Shown here: piece by piece, positions 43,431-51,938 of the stretch
Numbering within the stretch: the first letter of the stretch is position 1
How the letters are laid out: each line of letters begins with the position of its first letter
NCBI RefSeq assembly: GCF_030116705.1
Contig: NZ_JAOTIK010000001.1
Span: forward strand, 5,422,501 to 5,486,500
Source: Streptomyces sp. ML-6
GTDB taxonomy: Bacteria; Actinomycetota; Actinomycetes; Streptomycetales; Streptomycetaceae
Direction of reading: 5' to 3'
Length of the DNA: 64,000 nt
Notes under the pieces: generated by a model
What the model saw: the letters and a program-made list of their open reading frames with translations, nothing else
Databases searched by the model: none
What the model was told of the DNA's origin: nothing
Position numbers and translations under genes: made by a program

Positions 43431-43953
43431 GATCAGGTTCCTCCGGCAGTTGTGCGTAGTGTTGCCAGGCAGTGCAAGACACACGACGTCGGATGTCGCC
43501 GCCCTGTGTGATTAGGGCATCTTGCCATTCGGACTAGCCCATTCAGGGGGCCTGTCATGTCAAAATCGGATAACGGGCGAACCCTGAACATCAAGGTCCG
43601 AGGCGCTCGCGCCGGACCATCTCCGGGGTTTCCCTGCCCGCACCGGAGGATCTGTGGCGCGTCTCGGCAGGTGGACGCTTTTTCGTCGCTTGTTCTACTT
43701 GTCCTGATATTCGACTATGAGCCACGTCACCGCACCGTTATGAACTCGTCCGTAATGCGGTCCGTCCGGTAAGAAAGACGTTTACACCCCTCATCCGGGG
43801 CTCAGGGCGCGTGTGCGGCGCGCCCGCGCGTATGTATTTCCCCCTGCCGGGGCGGGCCAACCGCCGGTGCAGGGCACGTACGCGGTGCCCGCCCACCCCT
43901 CCTCAACCAGGAGTGGCCACCCTCAAACGATGAAGACTTAAGGGGTCAACACC
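43431..43953. other. Divergent region between ABC operon and malic enzyme
   Basis: 523 non-coding bases with a lower-GC centre (about 43670-43800). They must hold the promoters of both flanking transcription units. A 71-codon frame at 43557 has no ribosome binding site and is not called. GGGCGCG/CGCGCCC near 43805-43826 forms a small hairpin. Confidence 0.55.
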
Positions 43954-45165
43954 ATGGCAGCGGAGATCGTCAATCCTCGCAGCGACAGCACCACCGACAG
44001 CACCACCGATGAGCCGTTCGATCCGGCCTTCGCGCTCCACCGCGGCGGGAAGATGGCCGTGCAGGCCACCGTCCCGATCCGCGACAAGGACGACCTGTCC
44101 CTCGCGTACACCCCCGGCGTCGCCAAGGTGTGCAGCGCCATCGCCGAGAGCCCCGAGCTGGTCCACGACTACACCTGGAAGTCGCAGGTCGTCGCCGTCG
44201 TGACGGACGGCACCGCGGTGCTCGGCCTCGGTGACATCGGACCCGAGGCCTCCCTCCCGGTGATGGAGGGCAAGGCGATCCTCTTCAAGCAGTTCGGCGG
44301 CGTGGACGCGGTGCCGATCGCGCTCGCGACCACCGACGCGGACGAGATCGTCGAGACCGTCGTCCGGCTCGCGCCGTCCTTCGGCGGGGTCAACCTGGAG
44401 GACATCTCGGCGCCGCGCTGCTTCGAGATCGAGCGCAAGCTCCAGGAGCGGCTCGACATCCCGGTCTTCCACGACGACCAGCACGGCACCGCGGTCGTGA
44501 CGCTCGCGGCGCTGCGCAACGCCGCGAAGCTGTCCGGCCGCAGCCTCGGCGACCTGCGCGCGGTGATCTCCGGCGCGGGCGCGGCCGGGGTGGCCATCGC
44601 CAAGTTCCTGCTGGAGGCGGGGCTCGGCGACGTCGCCGTGGCCGACCGCAAGGGCGTCGTCAGCCGGGACCGCGAGGACCTGACGGAGGTCAAGCGGGAG
44701 CTGGCCGAGATCACCAACCGGGCCGGGATCTCCGGCACGCTGGAGAGCGCGCTGGCCGGCGCGGACGTCTTCATCGGCGTCTCCGGCGGCACGGTCCCCG
44801 AGGCGGCCGTCGCCTCGATGGCGCCCGGCGCGTTCGTCTTCGCCATGGCCAACCCGAACCCCGAGGTCCACCCCGACGTCGCGCACAAGTACGCGTCCGT
44901 CGTGGCGACCGGGCGGTCCGACTACCCCAATCAGATCAACAACGTGCTGGCCTTCCCCGGCATCTTCGCGGGCGCCCTCCAGGTCCGGGCCTCCCGGATC
45001 ACCGAGGGCATGAAGATCGCCGCGGCGAACGCGCTGGCCGATGTCGTGGGCGACGAGCTGGCCGCGGACTACGTGATCCCGTCGCCGTTCGACGAGCGGG
45101 TGGCCCCGGCGGTCACCGCCGCGGTGGCGGCGGCGGCCCGCGCGGAGGGCGTGGCCCGGCGCTGA
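43954..45165 (+). CDS. Malic enzyme (malate dehydrogenase, decarboxylating)
   Basis: 403 residues. The N-terminal malic domain has LSLAYTPGVAKVCSAIAESP, the metal-site sequence VFHDDQHGTAVVTLAALRNA and VTDGTAVLGLGDIGPEASLP. The NAD-binding domain follows (AVISGAGAAGVAIAKFLLEA; FAMANPNPEV; GRSDYPNQINNVLAFPG). It decarboxylates malate to pyruvate with NAD(P)H formation. The S. coelicolor gene I believe to be its orthologue (SCO5261) was reported as NADP-dependent. It is monocistronic, divergent from the ABC operon. Confidence 0.93.
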   Translation: MAAEIVNPRSDSTTDSTTDEPFDPAFALHRGGKMAVQATVPIRDKDDLSLAYTPGVAKVCSAIAESPELVHDYTWKSQVVAVVTDGTAVLGLGDIGPEASLPVMEGKAILFKQFGGVDAVPIALATTDADEIVETVVRLAPSFGGVNLEDISAPRCFEIERKLQERLDIPVFHDDQHGTAVVTLAALRNAAKLSGRSLGDLRAVISGAGAAGVAIAKFLLEAGLGDVAVADRKGVVSRDREDLTEVKRELAEITNRAGISGTLESALAGADVFIGVSGGTVPEAAVASMAPGAFVFAMANPNPEVHPDVAHKYASVVATGRSDYPNQINNVLAFPGIFAGALQVRASRITEGMKIAAANALADVVGDELAADYVIPSPFDERVAPAVTAAVAAAARAEGVARR

Positions 45166-45510
45166 GCCCCGGACCTCCGCCCGGACCGCCGGCCGTCGGG
45201 TGCGGCGGGCCGGATGGCCGGGGGCCGGGGGATCCGGACGGAAGCCCCGGGGCGGGGTGTGGACGCGGGTGTGGGTGCCCGGTCGAGGAGTGTGGCCGCG
45301 GGCGGAAGAGTCCGCCCGCGGCGGACCCGTTCCGCACCCCGCCCTTTTCCGTGCCCGCGCCCGGGGCGGCACTTGTGCCCGGGGTCGCGCCCGTGCCCGT
45401 ACTCGCACTCGTCGGTACGGCGGCGGCATGCCTGCGCGGGGAGGGTGCGCGGTGCGCGTCACACCCGTGGCCGGTTACGCCGGCCCGCGCCCCGGCCTAT
45501 CGTCGGGGCC
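45166..45510. other. GC-rich gap before the oxidoreductase
   Basis: 345 bases, extremely GC-rich. The only structure seen is CCTATCGT, a possible -10, ending about 8 bases before the ATG at 45511, suggesting a leaderless message. Confidence 0.5.
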
Positions 45511-46476
45511 ATGTTCGCCGCCTACGCATCCCGCATCGACCGCGACCACCCCCTCAACGGCCTCGAGCTGGGTGAACGCCCCGCCCCCGAGGCGCGGCCC
45601 GGCTGGACCACCGTCGACGTACGGGCCGCCTCCCTCAACCACCACGACCTCTGGTCCCTGCGCGGCGTCGGCCTCGCGGAGGACAAGCTGCCGATGATCC
45701 TCGGCTGCGACGCCGCCGGGGTCGACGAGAACGGCAACGAGGTCGTCCTGCACTCCGTCATCGGCCAGAGCGGCCACGGCGTCGGACCGGGGGAGCCCCG
45801 CTCCATCCTCACCGAGCGCTACCAGGGCACCTTCGCGGAGCGGGTCACCGTCCCCAGCTGGAACGTGCTGCCCAAGCCGAAGGAGCTCACCTTCGAGCAG
45901 GCCGCCTGCCTGCCGACCGCCTGGCTCACCGCGTACCGGATGCTCTTCACCAACGCGGGGGTGCGCCCCGGCGACTCGGTCCTCGTCCAGGGGGCCGGCG
46001 GCGGCGTCGCCACGGCGGCGATCGTGCTCGGCCGGGCGGCCGGACTGCGGGTCTACGCCACCAGCCGCGACGAGGCCAGGCGCCGGCGCGCCGTCGAGCT
46101 CGGCGCGACCGAGGCGTTCGAACCGGGCGCGCGACTGCCGCAGCGCGTGGACGCGGTCATCGAGACGGTCGGGGCCGCCACCTGGTCCCACTCGGTGAAG
46201 TCGCTGCGCCCCGGCGGCACGATCGTCATCTCCGGTGCGACCAGCGGCGACCGGCCCTCGCACGCCGAGCTGACCCGGATCTTCTTCCTGGAGCTGAAGA
46301 TCGTCGGCTCGACCATGGGCTCCAAGGACGAGCTGGAGGACCTGCTGGCGTTCTGCGCGACGACCGGGGTGCGGCCCGTCATCGACGAGGTGCTGCCGCT
46401 GGACCGAGCCCGCGAGGGCTTCGAACGGCTGGAATCGGGCGACCAGTTCGGAAAAATCGTGCTCACCTGCTCTTGA
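45511..46476 (+). CDS. Zinc-binding-dehydrogenase-type quinone/alcohol oxidoreductase
   Basis: 321 residues of MDR superfamily. DVRAASLNHHDLWSLRGVGL begins the catalytic domain. The nucleotide loop is VLVQGAGGGVATAAIVLGRA. The structural zinc cysteines of classical alcohol dehydrogenases are missing, which favours a quinone-oxidoreductase-like, zinc-independent enzyme. ATG at 45511 was chosen because conservation begins there. The GH5 gene follows 32 bases later. Confidence 0.9.
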   Translation: MFAAYASRIDRDHPLNGLELGERPAPEARPGWTTVDVRAASLNHHDLWSLRGVGLAEDKLPMILGCDAAGVDENGNEVVLHSVIGQSGHGVGPGEPRSILTERYQGTFAERVTVPSWNVLPKPKELTFEQAACLPTAWLTAYRMLFTNAGVRPGDSVLVQGAGGGVATAAIVLGRAAGLRVYATSRDEARRRRAVELGATEAFEPGARLPQRVDAVIETVGAATWSHSVKSLRPGGTIVISGATSGDRPSHAELTRIFFLELKIVGSTMGSKDELEDLLAFCATTGVRPVIDEVLPLDRAREGFERLESGDQFGKIVLTCS

Positions 46477-46508
46477 GGTGTCCGGGGTGAGCTGCTCTGA
46501 TCTGCGCC

Positions 46509-47975
46509 ATGCGAATACGGACGCGGATACGGATGCGGCTGCGAATGGGCAGCGTACTCACCTCGATCGTCACGTCGTTCGTGCTCGCGGCGGGGGCACT
46601 CGCCCCCGCCGCCGACGCACGTCCCGCACCACCGAAACCGGCATCGGCCCCGGCCCCGGCCTCCGAACGGGCCGGCATCCCCCGCCTCACCGACGACGCC
46701 GGGCGCACGCTCACCCTGCGCGGCTGGAACGTCGAGGACAAGGCGAACAGCGGTGACCGGGCACTCACCGCCATCACCGAGAAACACTTCCGCGACCTGC
46801 GGGCCAAGGGCTTCAACTTCGCCCGGCTGCTCTTCTTCTGGGACGACCTGGAGCCGCGCCGGGGCCACTACAGCGCCGAGTACCTGCGCCGGATCGACCG
46901 GATCCTGGACTGGGCGCGGAAGTACGACATCCAGGTGCTGCTCGACGCCCACCAGGACGTGTTCGGCCCGGCGTTCGGCCACCGCGGCATCCCCGCCTGG
47001 GCGACCCGCACCGACGGGCTGCCCTTCACACCGAACCCCGACGACTGGTTCTCGGAGTACTTCGAACCCGCCGTCCAGCGCGCCTTCACCCACCTCTACG
47101 AGGACCCCGACCTCCAGCGCGCCCAGGCCCGGATGTGGCAGGTCGTCGCCGAACGGTTCCGCAACCACCCCGCCGTGCTCGGCTACGACCTGATCAACGA
47201 GCCGATGGGGGAGCTGCGCGAGGGCGAGGACCTGCCGACGGCCGCCCGCCGCATCGAGGCCCGGCAGCTCACCCCGATGTACAACCGGCTGGCCCGCGCG
47301 GTCCGTTCGGTCGACCGCACCAACTGGCTGTTCGTCGAACCCACCCCCATCGTCGGCGAGGGCGTGCCCACCGGCCTGGGCGCGATCAGGGACCACCGGA
47401 CCGTCTACGCCCCGCACTTCTACAACACCGCGATGGAGGCGGGCGCCGACTACGACCCGTCGGCCGGCTGGATCGAGTCGTACGAGGCGGCCGTCACCGC
47501 CTACCCACGACAGCGGCGCGTCCCGATCGTCGTCGGGGAGTGGGGCCCGCTGAACAACAGGCTGCCGATGATGGGCCGTTTCTACCGGGACGCGATGGCC
47601 TCCCTGAGCCGCTACACCTCGGGCTGGGCGGGCTACGTGTGGTGCTACGGCGGGGGCTACTGCGCCCTGGACGAGAGCGGCGCCTTTGCGGCCAACAAGG
47701 AACGGACCGTCACCCCGTACGCGCCCGCCGTCGCCGGAACCGTCCACTCCGACACGTACGACGACACCGGCCGCACCTACCGGCTCGTCTACACGGCGGG
47801 CCGCCGGGGCGTCACCGAGATCTCGCTGCCGGCGGAGGCGGGGAGGTGGCGGATCTCCGTGCGCGGGCGCGCCGAGGTCCGCAGGCACGGCGACGAGGTG
47901 CGGGTCCGGGCCCGTGCGGGGGAGCGCATCACGGTCACGGCGACCGGGACGGCCCCCGGCCGCACGGAGCGCTGA
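46509..47975 (+). CDS. Secreted GH5-family glycoside hydrolase (endoglycoceramidase-like)
   Basis: 488 residues. The Arg-rich signal peptide (MRIRTRIRMRLRMG then a hydrophobic core, cleaved near ADA) is followed by a TIM barrel. The acid/base glutamate is in GYDLINEPMGEL and the nucleophile in VVGEWGPLNN. LLDAHQDVFGPAFGHRGIPA fits the endoglycoceramidase-type subfamily. A beta-sandwich C-terminal domain follows (GVTEISLPAEAGRWRISVRG). It should cleave a beta-glycosidic bond in glycolipids or related glycans outside the cell. Confidence 0.88.
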   Translation: MRIRTRIRMRLRMGSVLTSIVTSFVLAAGALAPAADARPAPPKPASAPAPASERAGIPRLTDDAGRTLTLRGWNVEDKANSGDRALTAITEKHFRDLRAKGFNFARLLFFWDDLEPRRGHYSAEYLRRIDRILDWARKYDIQVLLDAHQDVFGPAFGHRGIPAWATRTDGLPFTPNPDDWFSEYFEPAVQRAFTHLYEDPDLQRAQARMWQVVAERFRNHPAVLGYDLINEPMGELREGEDLPTAARRIEARQLTPMYNRLARAVRSVDRTNWLFVEPTPIVGEGVPTGLGAIRDHRTVYAPHFYNTAMEAGADYDPSAGWIESYEAAVTAYPRQRRVPIVVGEWGPLNNRLPMMGRFYRDAMASLSRYTSGWAGYVWCYGGGYCALDESGAFAANKERTVTPYAPAVAGTVHSDTYDDTGRTYRLVYTAGRRGVTEISLPAEAGRWRISVRGRAEVRRHGDEVRVRARAGERITVTATGTAPGRTER

Positions 47976-48017
47976 GCACGCCCCTGTCGGCCTTCCTCGT
48001 CCGGCGCACTCCCCTCC

Positions 48018-48065
48018 TGTCAACTACGGTTGACATGAGGGGAGTGTCAACCTAGATTGACAGCA
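48018..48065 (+). promoter_or_regulatory. Leaderless promoter with two overlapping operators
   Basis: A consensus -35 TTGACA (48030-48035), 17-bp spacer and TAGATT -10 (48053-48058) place transcription start at or next to the ATG at 48065. TGTCAAC-tacg-GTTGACA (48018-48035) covers the -35 and TGTCAA-N6-TTGACA (48045-48062) covers the -10. Their centres are 27 bp apart. Confidence 0.8.
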
Positions 48066-48274
48066 TGACCGAAGCGACGGATCTCGCCGCGCGCGCAGGC
48101 GACCGCGACCCCCGGGTGGGGCTGCGGGCGGTCGCCGCGCTGCGCCGACTGCTGGAACAACTGGAAGCCGTACAAGTCAGGAGCGCCCGGGTGCAGGGCT
48201 GGTCGTGGCAGGAGATCGCGGCCGAACTGGGCGTCAGCCGACAGGCCGTGCACAAGAAGTACGGGAGGCATTGA
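48065..48274 (+). CDS. Small helix-turn-helix protein, probable repressor of its operon
   Basis: 69 residues. LRAVAALRRLLEQLEAVQVR is a helix for dimerisation, and WSWQEIAAELGVSRQAVHKK is a sigma-4-like/AsnC-like helix-turn-helix at the C-terminus. It is the first gene of a two-gene operon with a Clp-N protein; the stop overlaps the next ATG (TGATG). Two palindromes cover the promoter, which suggests autoregulation. Confidence 0.82.
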   Translation: MTEATDLAARAGDRDPRVGLRAVAALRRLLEQLEAVQVRSARVQGWSWQEIAAELGVSRQAVHKKYGRH

Positions 48275-48852
48275 TGTTCGAACGCTTCACCCGGGGCGCC
48301 CGGGAGACCGTGACCGGCGCCGTGGCCCACGCCGAACGGACCCGCGCCGAATCGATCACCGAGGAACACCTGCTGCTCGCCCTGCTGGACCGGCAGGACG
48401 GCCGGGCCGGCTTCGCCCTCGCCGCGCTCGGCCTGACCGACCGCCGCGCCTCCGTCGAGGCCGATCTGGCCGAGGCGCGCCGGCGCGGCGGGCTGACCCG
48501 GGCCGACACGGAAGCGCTCGCCGGACTCGGCATCGACGTGACCGAGGTCGTCGCCCGCGTCGAGGAGGCCCATGGGGAGGGGGCATTGGACCGGGGCAGG
48601 AGGCGCGGCACCGGGCGCCGCCCGTTCACCCGCGGGGCGAAGGACGTCCTGGCGAGGTCGCTGCGGATCGCGACGGGACGCAAGGACCGTTCCATCGGCG
48701 ACGAACACATCCTGCTGGCCCTGACCGCCTGCCCCGGCGTGGCCGCCGACGTGCTGGCCGCGCACGGCGCGACGTACGAGACGGTGGACCGCGCGCTGTA
48801 CGGCGCCGGGGGCACGGACGGCGGCACGGGCACCTGGAGGAAGGCGGGCTGA
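48274..48852 (+). CDS. Stand-alone Clp N-domain protein
   Basis: 192 residues holding two Clp-N repeats (ERFTRGARETVTGAVAHAER, ITEEHLLLALLDRQDG; then PFTRGAKDVLARSLRIATGR, SIGDEHILLALTACPG). There is no AAA+ domain. In ClpA/ClpC the N-domain binds adaptors and substrates, so a free copy may modulate Clp proteolysis or bind damaged protein. It is co-transcribed and coupled with the small HTH gene. Confidence 0.88.
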   Translation: MFERFTRGARETVTGAVAHAERTRAESITEEHLLLALLDRQDGRAGFALAALGLTDRRASVEADLAEARRRGGLTRADTEALAGLGIDVTEVVARVEEAHGEGALDRGRRRGTGRRPFTRGAKDVLARSLRIATGRKDRSIGDEHILLALTACPGVAADVLAAHGATYETVDRALYGAGGTDGGTGTWRKAG

Positions 48853-48855
48853 ACC

Positions 48856-48899
48856 GCGGGCGGGGCGGGGAGGGCGTACACCCCTCCCGCCCCGCCCGC
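48856..48899. terminator. GC-rich terminator hairpin
   Basis: GCGGGCGGGGCGGGGAGGG (48856-48874) pairs with 48881-48899, nearly perfectly with one bulge. It separates the Clp-N gene from the convergent padR gene. Confidence 0.75.
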
Positions 48900-48939
48900 C
48901 GGTCAGTGCTTCTCGGCGTCGCCCTTGCTGTGGCCGTCG

Positions 48940-49968
48940 TTACCCGTCGCTCTCGTCGCCTTCGTGGTCCTTCCGCAGCAGCGCGTCGATGTGCGCCGCC
49001 GCCGTCGACAGGTGACGACGGGCCTCGGCCACCTGTTCCGCCGTGACCCCCCGGTCCCTGGCGGCATCACGGATGTCGTCGCGGAACCGGTCGAGCAGGC
49101 GGTCCAGGTCGCGGGCCGGGTCGCCGGTCCGGGCGGTGTCCCGGCCCCAGTCGGGGTCGGCGTCGGCGGGCTCCGGCTTGATGTACGGGGGCCACGTGCC
49201 CGTCCTGGCGAAGCCGCCCAGCTGACCGGTGATCTCGGCCAGCCCCTCCCGTACGCCCGAGGGCCAGTCGCCCCGGGCGAAGTGCTCCTGCACCTGGCGG
49301 GCGGCGTTCTGCATCTGCTCGCGCGCCCGCTCCTGGGCCTCCTTGGCCTGGCGCCGGGCCTTCTGGGCGTCCTCCCGGGCGCGGCGGGACTCGTCCTTCG
49401 CCCGGCGGGCCTGCTCCTTCCACTCCTGCTTGGCCTTGCGCAGCTCCTCCTTCGCGACCCGCCACGCCTCCTTGTCGCCGAGGTCGCCGAAGTCCCCGAG
49501 GCCGCCGAGGTCGCCGAAGTTCCCGAAGTTTCCGAAGGGGGACTCCCGGTCGCCCCCGGTGCCGGTTCCGGAGCCGGTGTGCCTGGTCTCGCGCGCGGCG
49601 GCCCGCATCTCGCTGCGCAGCTTGCCGGCGGCGCCGCGCACGTCGTCCCGTATCTCGGCGGCCAGTTCGGAGACCGAGTCCCGGATCTCCAGCTCCAGAT
49701 CGGCCAGTTCGCCGGTGCGGTCGGCCAGTTCGGCGCGGCCCGCGTCGGTGATCGAGTAGACCTTGCGCCCGCCCTCGGTGGCATGGGTGACGAGGCCCTC
49801 GGCCTCCAGCTTGGCGAGGCGCGGGTAGACCGTGCCCGCCGAGGGGGCGTACAGCCCCTGGAAACGTTCCTCCAGCAGCCGGATCACCTCGTAGCCGTGC
49901 CGGGGGGCCTCGTCGAGGAGCTTCAGCAGATAGAGGCGGAGACGGCCGTGGGCGAATACGGGGGGCAT
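48940..49968 (-). CDS. PadR-family regulator with long charged coiled-coil tail
   Basis: 342 residues. The PadR winged helix fills residues 1-90 (HGRLRLYLLKLLDEAPRHGY, EVIRLLEERFQGLYAPSAGT, VYPRLAKLEAEGLV). An amphipathic helix follows, then a Gly/Phe repeat (FGNFGNFGDLGGLGDFGDLG). A roughly 65-residue highly charged coiled coil (EAWRVAKEELRKAKQEWKEQ onward) and a C-terminal helical bundle complete it. This is much longer than ordinary PadR proteins (110-190 residues). It begins 1 base after the DUF4097 stop, so they are one operon. Confidence 0.88.
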   Translation of the reverse strand: MPPVFAHGRLRLYLLKLLDEAPRHGYEVIRLLEERFQGLYAPSAGTVYPRLAKLEAEGLVTHATEGGRKVYSITDAGRAELADRTGELADLELEIRDSVSELAAEIRDDVRGAAGKLRSEMRAAARETRHTGSGTGTGGDRESPFGNFGNFGDLGGLGDFGDLGDKEAWRVAKEELRKAKQEWKEQARRAKDESRRAREDAQKARRQAKEAQERAREQMQNAARQVQEHFARGDWPSGVREGLAEITGQLGGFARTGTWPPYIKPEPADADPDWGRDTARTGDPARDLDRLLDRFRDDIRDAARDRGVTAEQVAEARRHLSTAAAHIDALLRKDHEGDESDG

Positions 49969-49969
49969 G

Positions 49970-50827
49970 TCAGAGCACCTTTCCGGTCGGCTCGGCGGCG
50001 TACGGGTCGTCCTCGCTCGGCGGGCGGCGCAGCAGGGCGATCGATCCCGAGAGGGTCGTGGCCCGCAGTTTGCCGGTACCGGCGCCCAGCGTGCCGGTGA
50101 TCTTCTTCGTGCCCCACTGGCCGCTGACCCGCAGGTCCTCGAAGCCGTTGGAGACGGTACCGCTCGCGGTGTTGGCCTCGACCGTCGCGTCCGCCGGGTG
50201 CGGCAGCCGGATGGCCACCCCGCCGGAGACGGTGGTCAGCCGGATGTCCGTGGGGTCCCCGCCCGGGTCCAGGTCCAGCACCATGTCGCCGCTGACCGAG
50301 TCCGCCCGTACCGAGGTGCCCGCGCCCTCGACGACCGTCAGGTCGCCCGAGACCGAGTGGAAGCGCAGCTCGCCGGTGACCGCCTGGGCCTCCACGTTCC
50401 CGGACACGGTCTCGGCCCGGACCGGGCCCGTGAGCCCGACGAGCGTGGTGTCGCCGGTGATGCTCCGCACCTCCGCGCGTCCGCGGAGCCCGGACACGAC
50501 GGCCCCGGCGCCGACCACCCCGACCTCCACCGCCGAGCCGGCCGGTACGGCGAGCGAGACGACCGCGCTGCGGCGCCGGCCCTTGGGGTCGAGCCACTTG
50601 AGGAAGTTGTGCCAGGGCAGGTCCTCGTACGCGACCGTGAGCGTGCCGCCCTCCCGGGTCACGGTCAGCGGCGGGCCCTCGACGTCGGAGATCTCCAGCC
50701 GGGCGGTCGGGTCGTCGGTGCCGACGACGTTGACGGTGCCCCCGACGATGCGCACGTTGAGCGACGTCACGGGGTCGTCGAAGGTCAGTTTCCGGGGCTC
50801 GGCGATGGCCCATGACGACACAGGCAT
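49970..50827 (-). CDS. DUF4097 family beta-strand repeat protein
   Basis: 285 residues. Repeating beta segments of the type RSITGDTTLVGLTGPVRAET, VSGNVEAQAVTGELRFHSVS and ADSVSGDMVLDLDPGGDPTD build a right-handed beta-helix as in DUF4097 (bactofilin-like). There is no signal peptide. ATG at 50827 has GGAGGT 7 bases upstream. It is the first gene of the operon with padR, a common pairing in actinobacteria; its function is unknown, perhaps envelope stress. Confidence 0.88.
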   Translation of the reverse strand: MPVSSWAIAEPRKLTFDDPVTSLNVRIVGGTVNVVGTDDPTARLEISDVEGPPLTVTREGGTLTVAYEDLPWHNFLKWLDPKGRRRSAVVSLAVPAGSAVEVGVVGAGAVVSGLRGRAEVRSITGDTTLVGLTGPVRAETVSGNVEAQAVTGELRFHSVSGDLTVVEGAGTSVRADSVSGDMVLDLDPGGDPTDIRLTTVSGGVAIRLPHPADATVEANTASGTVSNGFEDLRVSGQWGTKKITGTLGAGTGKLRATTLSGSIALLRRPPSEDDPYAAEPTGKVL

Positions 50828-50862
50828 GGATCTGACCTCCAAGGAACACGGAATGACGCAAC

Positions 50863-50896
50863 ATATCGCGTCTCTTGTTGGAGACGATATATCGCG
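50863..50896. promoter_or_regulatory. Operator cluster upstream of DUF4097-padR
   Basis: ATATCGCG occurs at 50863-50870 and 50889-50896. CGTCTC-N6-GAGACG (50869-50886) is a perfect dyad between them, and CGATATATCG (50885-50894) is a perfect palindrome. It fits PadR autoregulation. Confidence 0.6.
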
Positions 50897-51572
50897 GTCC
50901 GGGGAAGTCAAGACGTGTCGCGATTCCGGTGCGAGCGCGGGTGCGAGTGCGGGCGCGGGTGGGGAGGCGGGCGCGGGTGGGGAGGCGGCGGCTGGGGCCT
51001 GTGACAGTGCGGACGGACGCGGGGCCGGACGCGGAGCCGGACGCGGGGCCGGACGCGGAGCCGGACGCGGGGCCGGACGCGGAGCCGGACGCGGGGCCGG
51101 ACGCGGAGCCGGACGCGGGGCCGGGCACGGGGGCGGTGCGGAGCCGGTGGGCCGGGGCACGGCCGGGCGGGCCGTCGCGCTCGCGGTCGGTTCGGCGTGG
51201 CCGGTGCTCGCCCTGTGGTGGGACGGCGAGGGGCCGGCCGGCTGCTCGCGTCGGGTTTCCGCCGCCCGGTCGGTCACGGCCGGCGACCGGCTGTACGCGG
51301 CGGCCGGGGTGCCCCGGAGCGGAGCCGATCGTCCGACCGGGCCCGCGCGAGGGCGGTCGGGCCTTCGCGGGGGCGCTGCTGGTGCACGGAGCGCTCGGCC
51401 TCCTCGCCGCCCGCGGCGGACGCGAGGGGTCCGGGGAAGGGGAGGGGCGGGGGAGGCGGGAGCGGGCGGCGGGAAGGGCCGGCCGCGACGGCCGGACGCG
51501 TGAGAACCCGGGGGCGTCCCGGGCGGGTGGGGCCCGGGTGGGGACGGTTGTTACGAGGGGCTGTACGAGGGG
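50897..51572. other. Long gene-poor stretch with 12-bp minisatellite
   Basis: About 675 bases without a supportable gene. Frames are open on both strands because of 12-bp repeats (51008-51130) and general GC bias. Hydrophobic pieces (VALAVGSAWPVLALWW in one plus frame, AFAGALLVHGALGLLAA in another) hint at a frameshifted membrane gene, without proof. Confidence 0.45.
51008..51130. repeat. 12-bp tandem repeat GGACGCGGRGCC
   Basis: About ten uninterrupted copies of a 12-base unit alternating GGACGCGGGGCC and GGACGCGGAGCC, i.e. a 24-bp higher-order period. It is GC-only apart from single As and a likely slippage hot spot. Confidence 0.9.
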
Positions 51573-51752
51573 TTACTCGTCGTCCTCGTCGTCGAGCCGG
51601 GCCAGCCAGGTCGCGAGGCGCTCGACCGGCACCTCGAAGTCGGGGTTGAGGTCGACGAACGTGCGCAGCTGCTCGGCGAGCCACTCGAAGGTGACCTCCT
51701 CCTCGCCTCGCCGCTTCTCCAGCTCCTCGATACCACGGTCGGTGAAGTACAT
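51573..51752 (-). CDS. DUF6104 family small protein
   Basis: 59 residues from ATG 51752: MYFTDRGIEELEKRRGEEEV, TFEWLAEQLRTFVDLNPDFE, VPVERLATWLARLDDEDDE, stop TAA. It is acidic and helical and nearly invariant among streptomycetes as I recall; the name DUF6104 is from memory. There is no clear ribosome binding site. It is easily missed because it is under 60 codons. Function unknown. Confidence 0.85.
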   Translation of the reverse strand: MYFTDRGIEELEKRRGEEEVTFEWLAEQLRTFVDLNPDFEVPVERLATWLARLDDEDDE

Positions 51753-51938
51753 GCGCCAAGCCTAATGCCTGGTGACGGCCCCGCGGCCCCGGCCCGGACC
51801 CGGTCCGGAGCCTGCTCGGACCCGGGCCGAAGGCCGCCCGCACCGCCCCCGCGTTCCGGCCCGCGCACTTCCTCGTGTCCCTCGCTTCGGGTGCGTACTG
51901 CCGTTAGCCTGCGGGTAGTTGGGGAACGGGGGTTTTTC

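Noticed and set aside
43557..43772. A 71-codon frame upstream of malic enzyme
   Set aside because: No ribosome binding site, and the peptide resembles nothing known; the region is better explained as divergent promoters.
51008..51130. 12-bp repeats considered as an origin or iteron cluster
   Set aside because: The units are pure GC-rich minisatellite without AT-rich DNA or a replication gene nearby.
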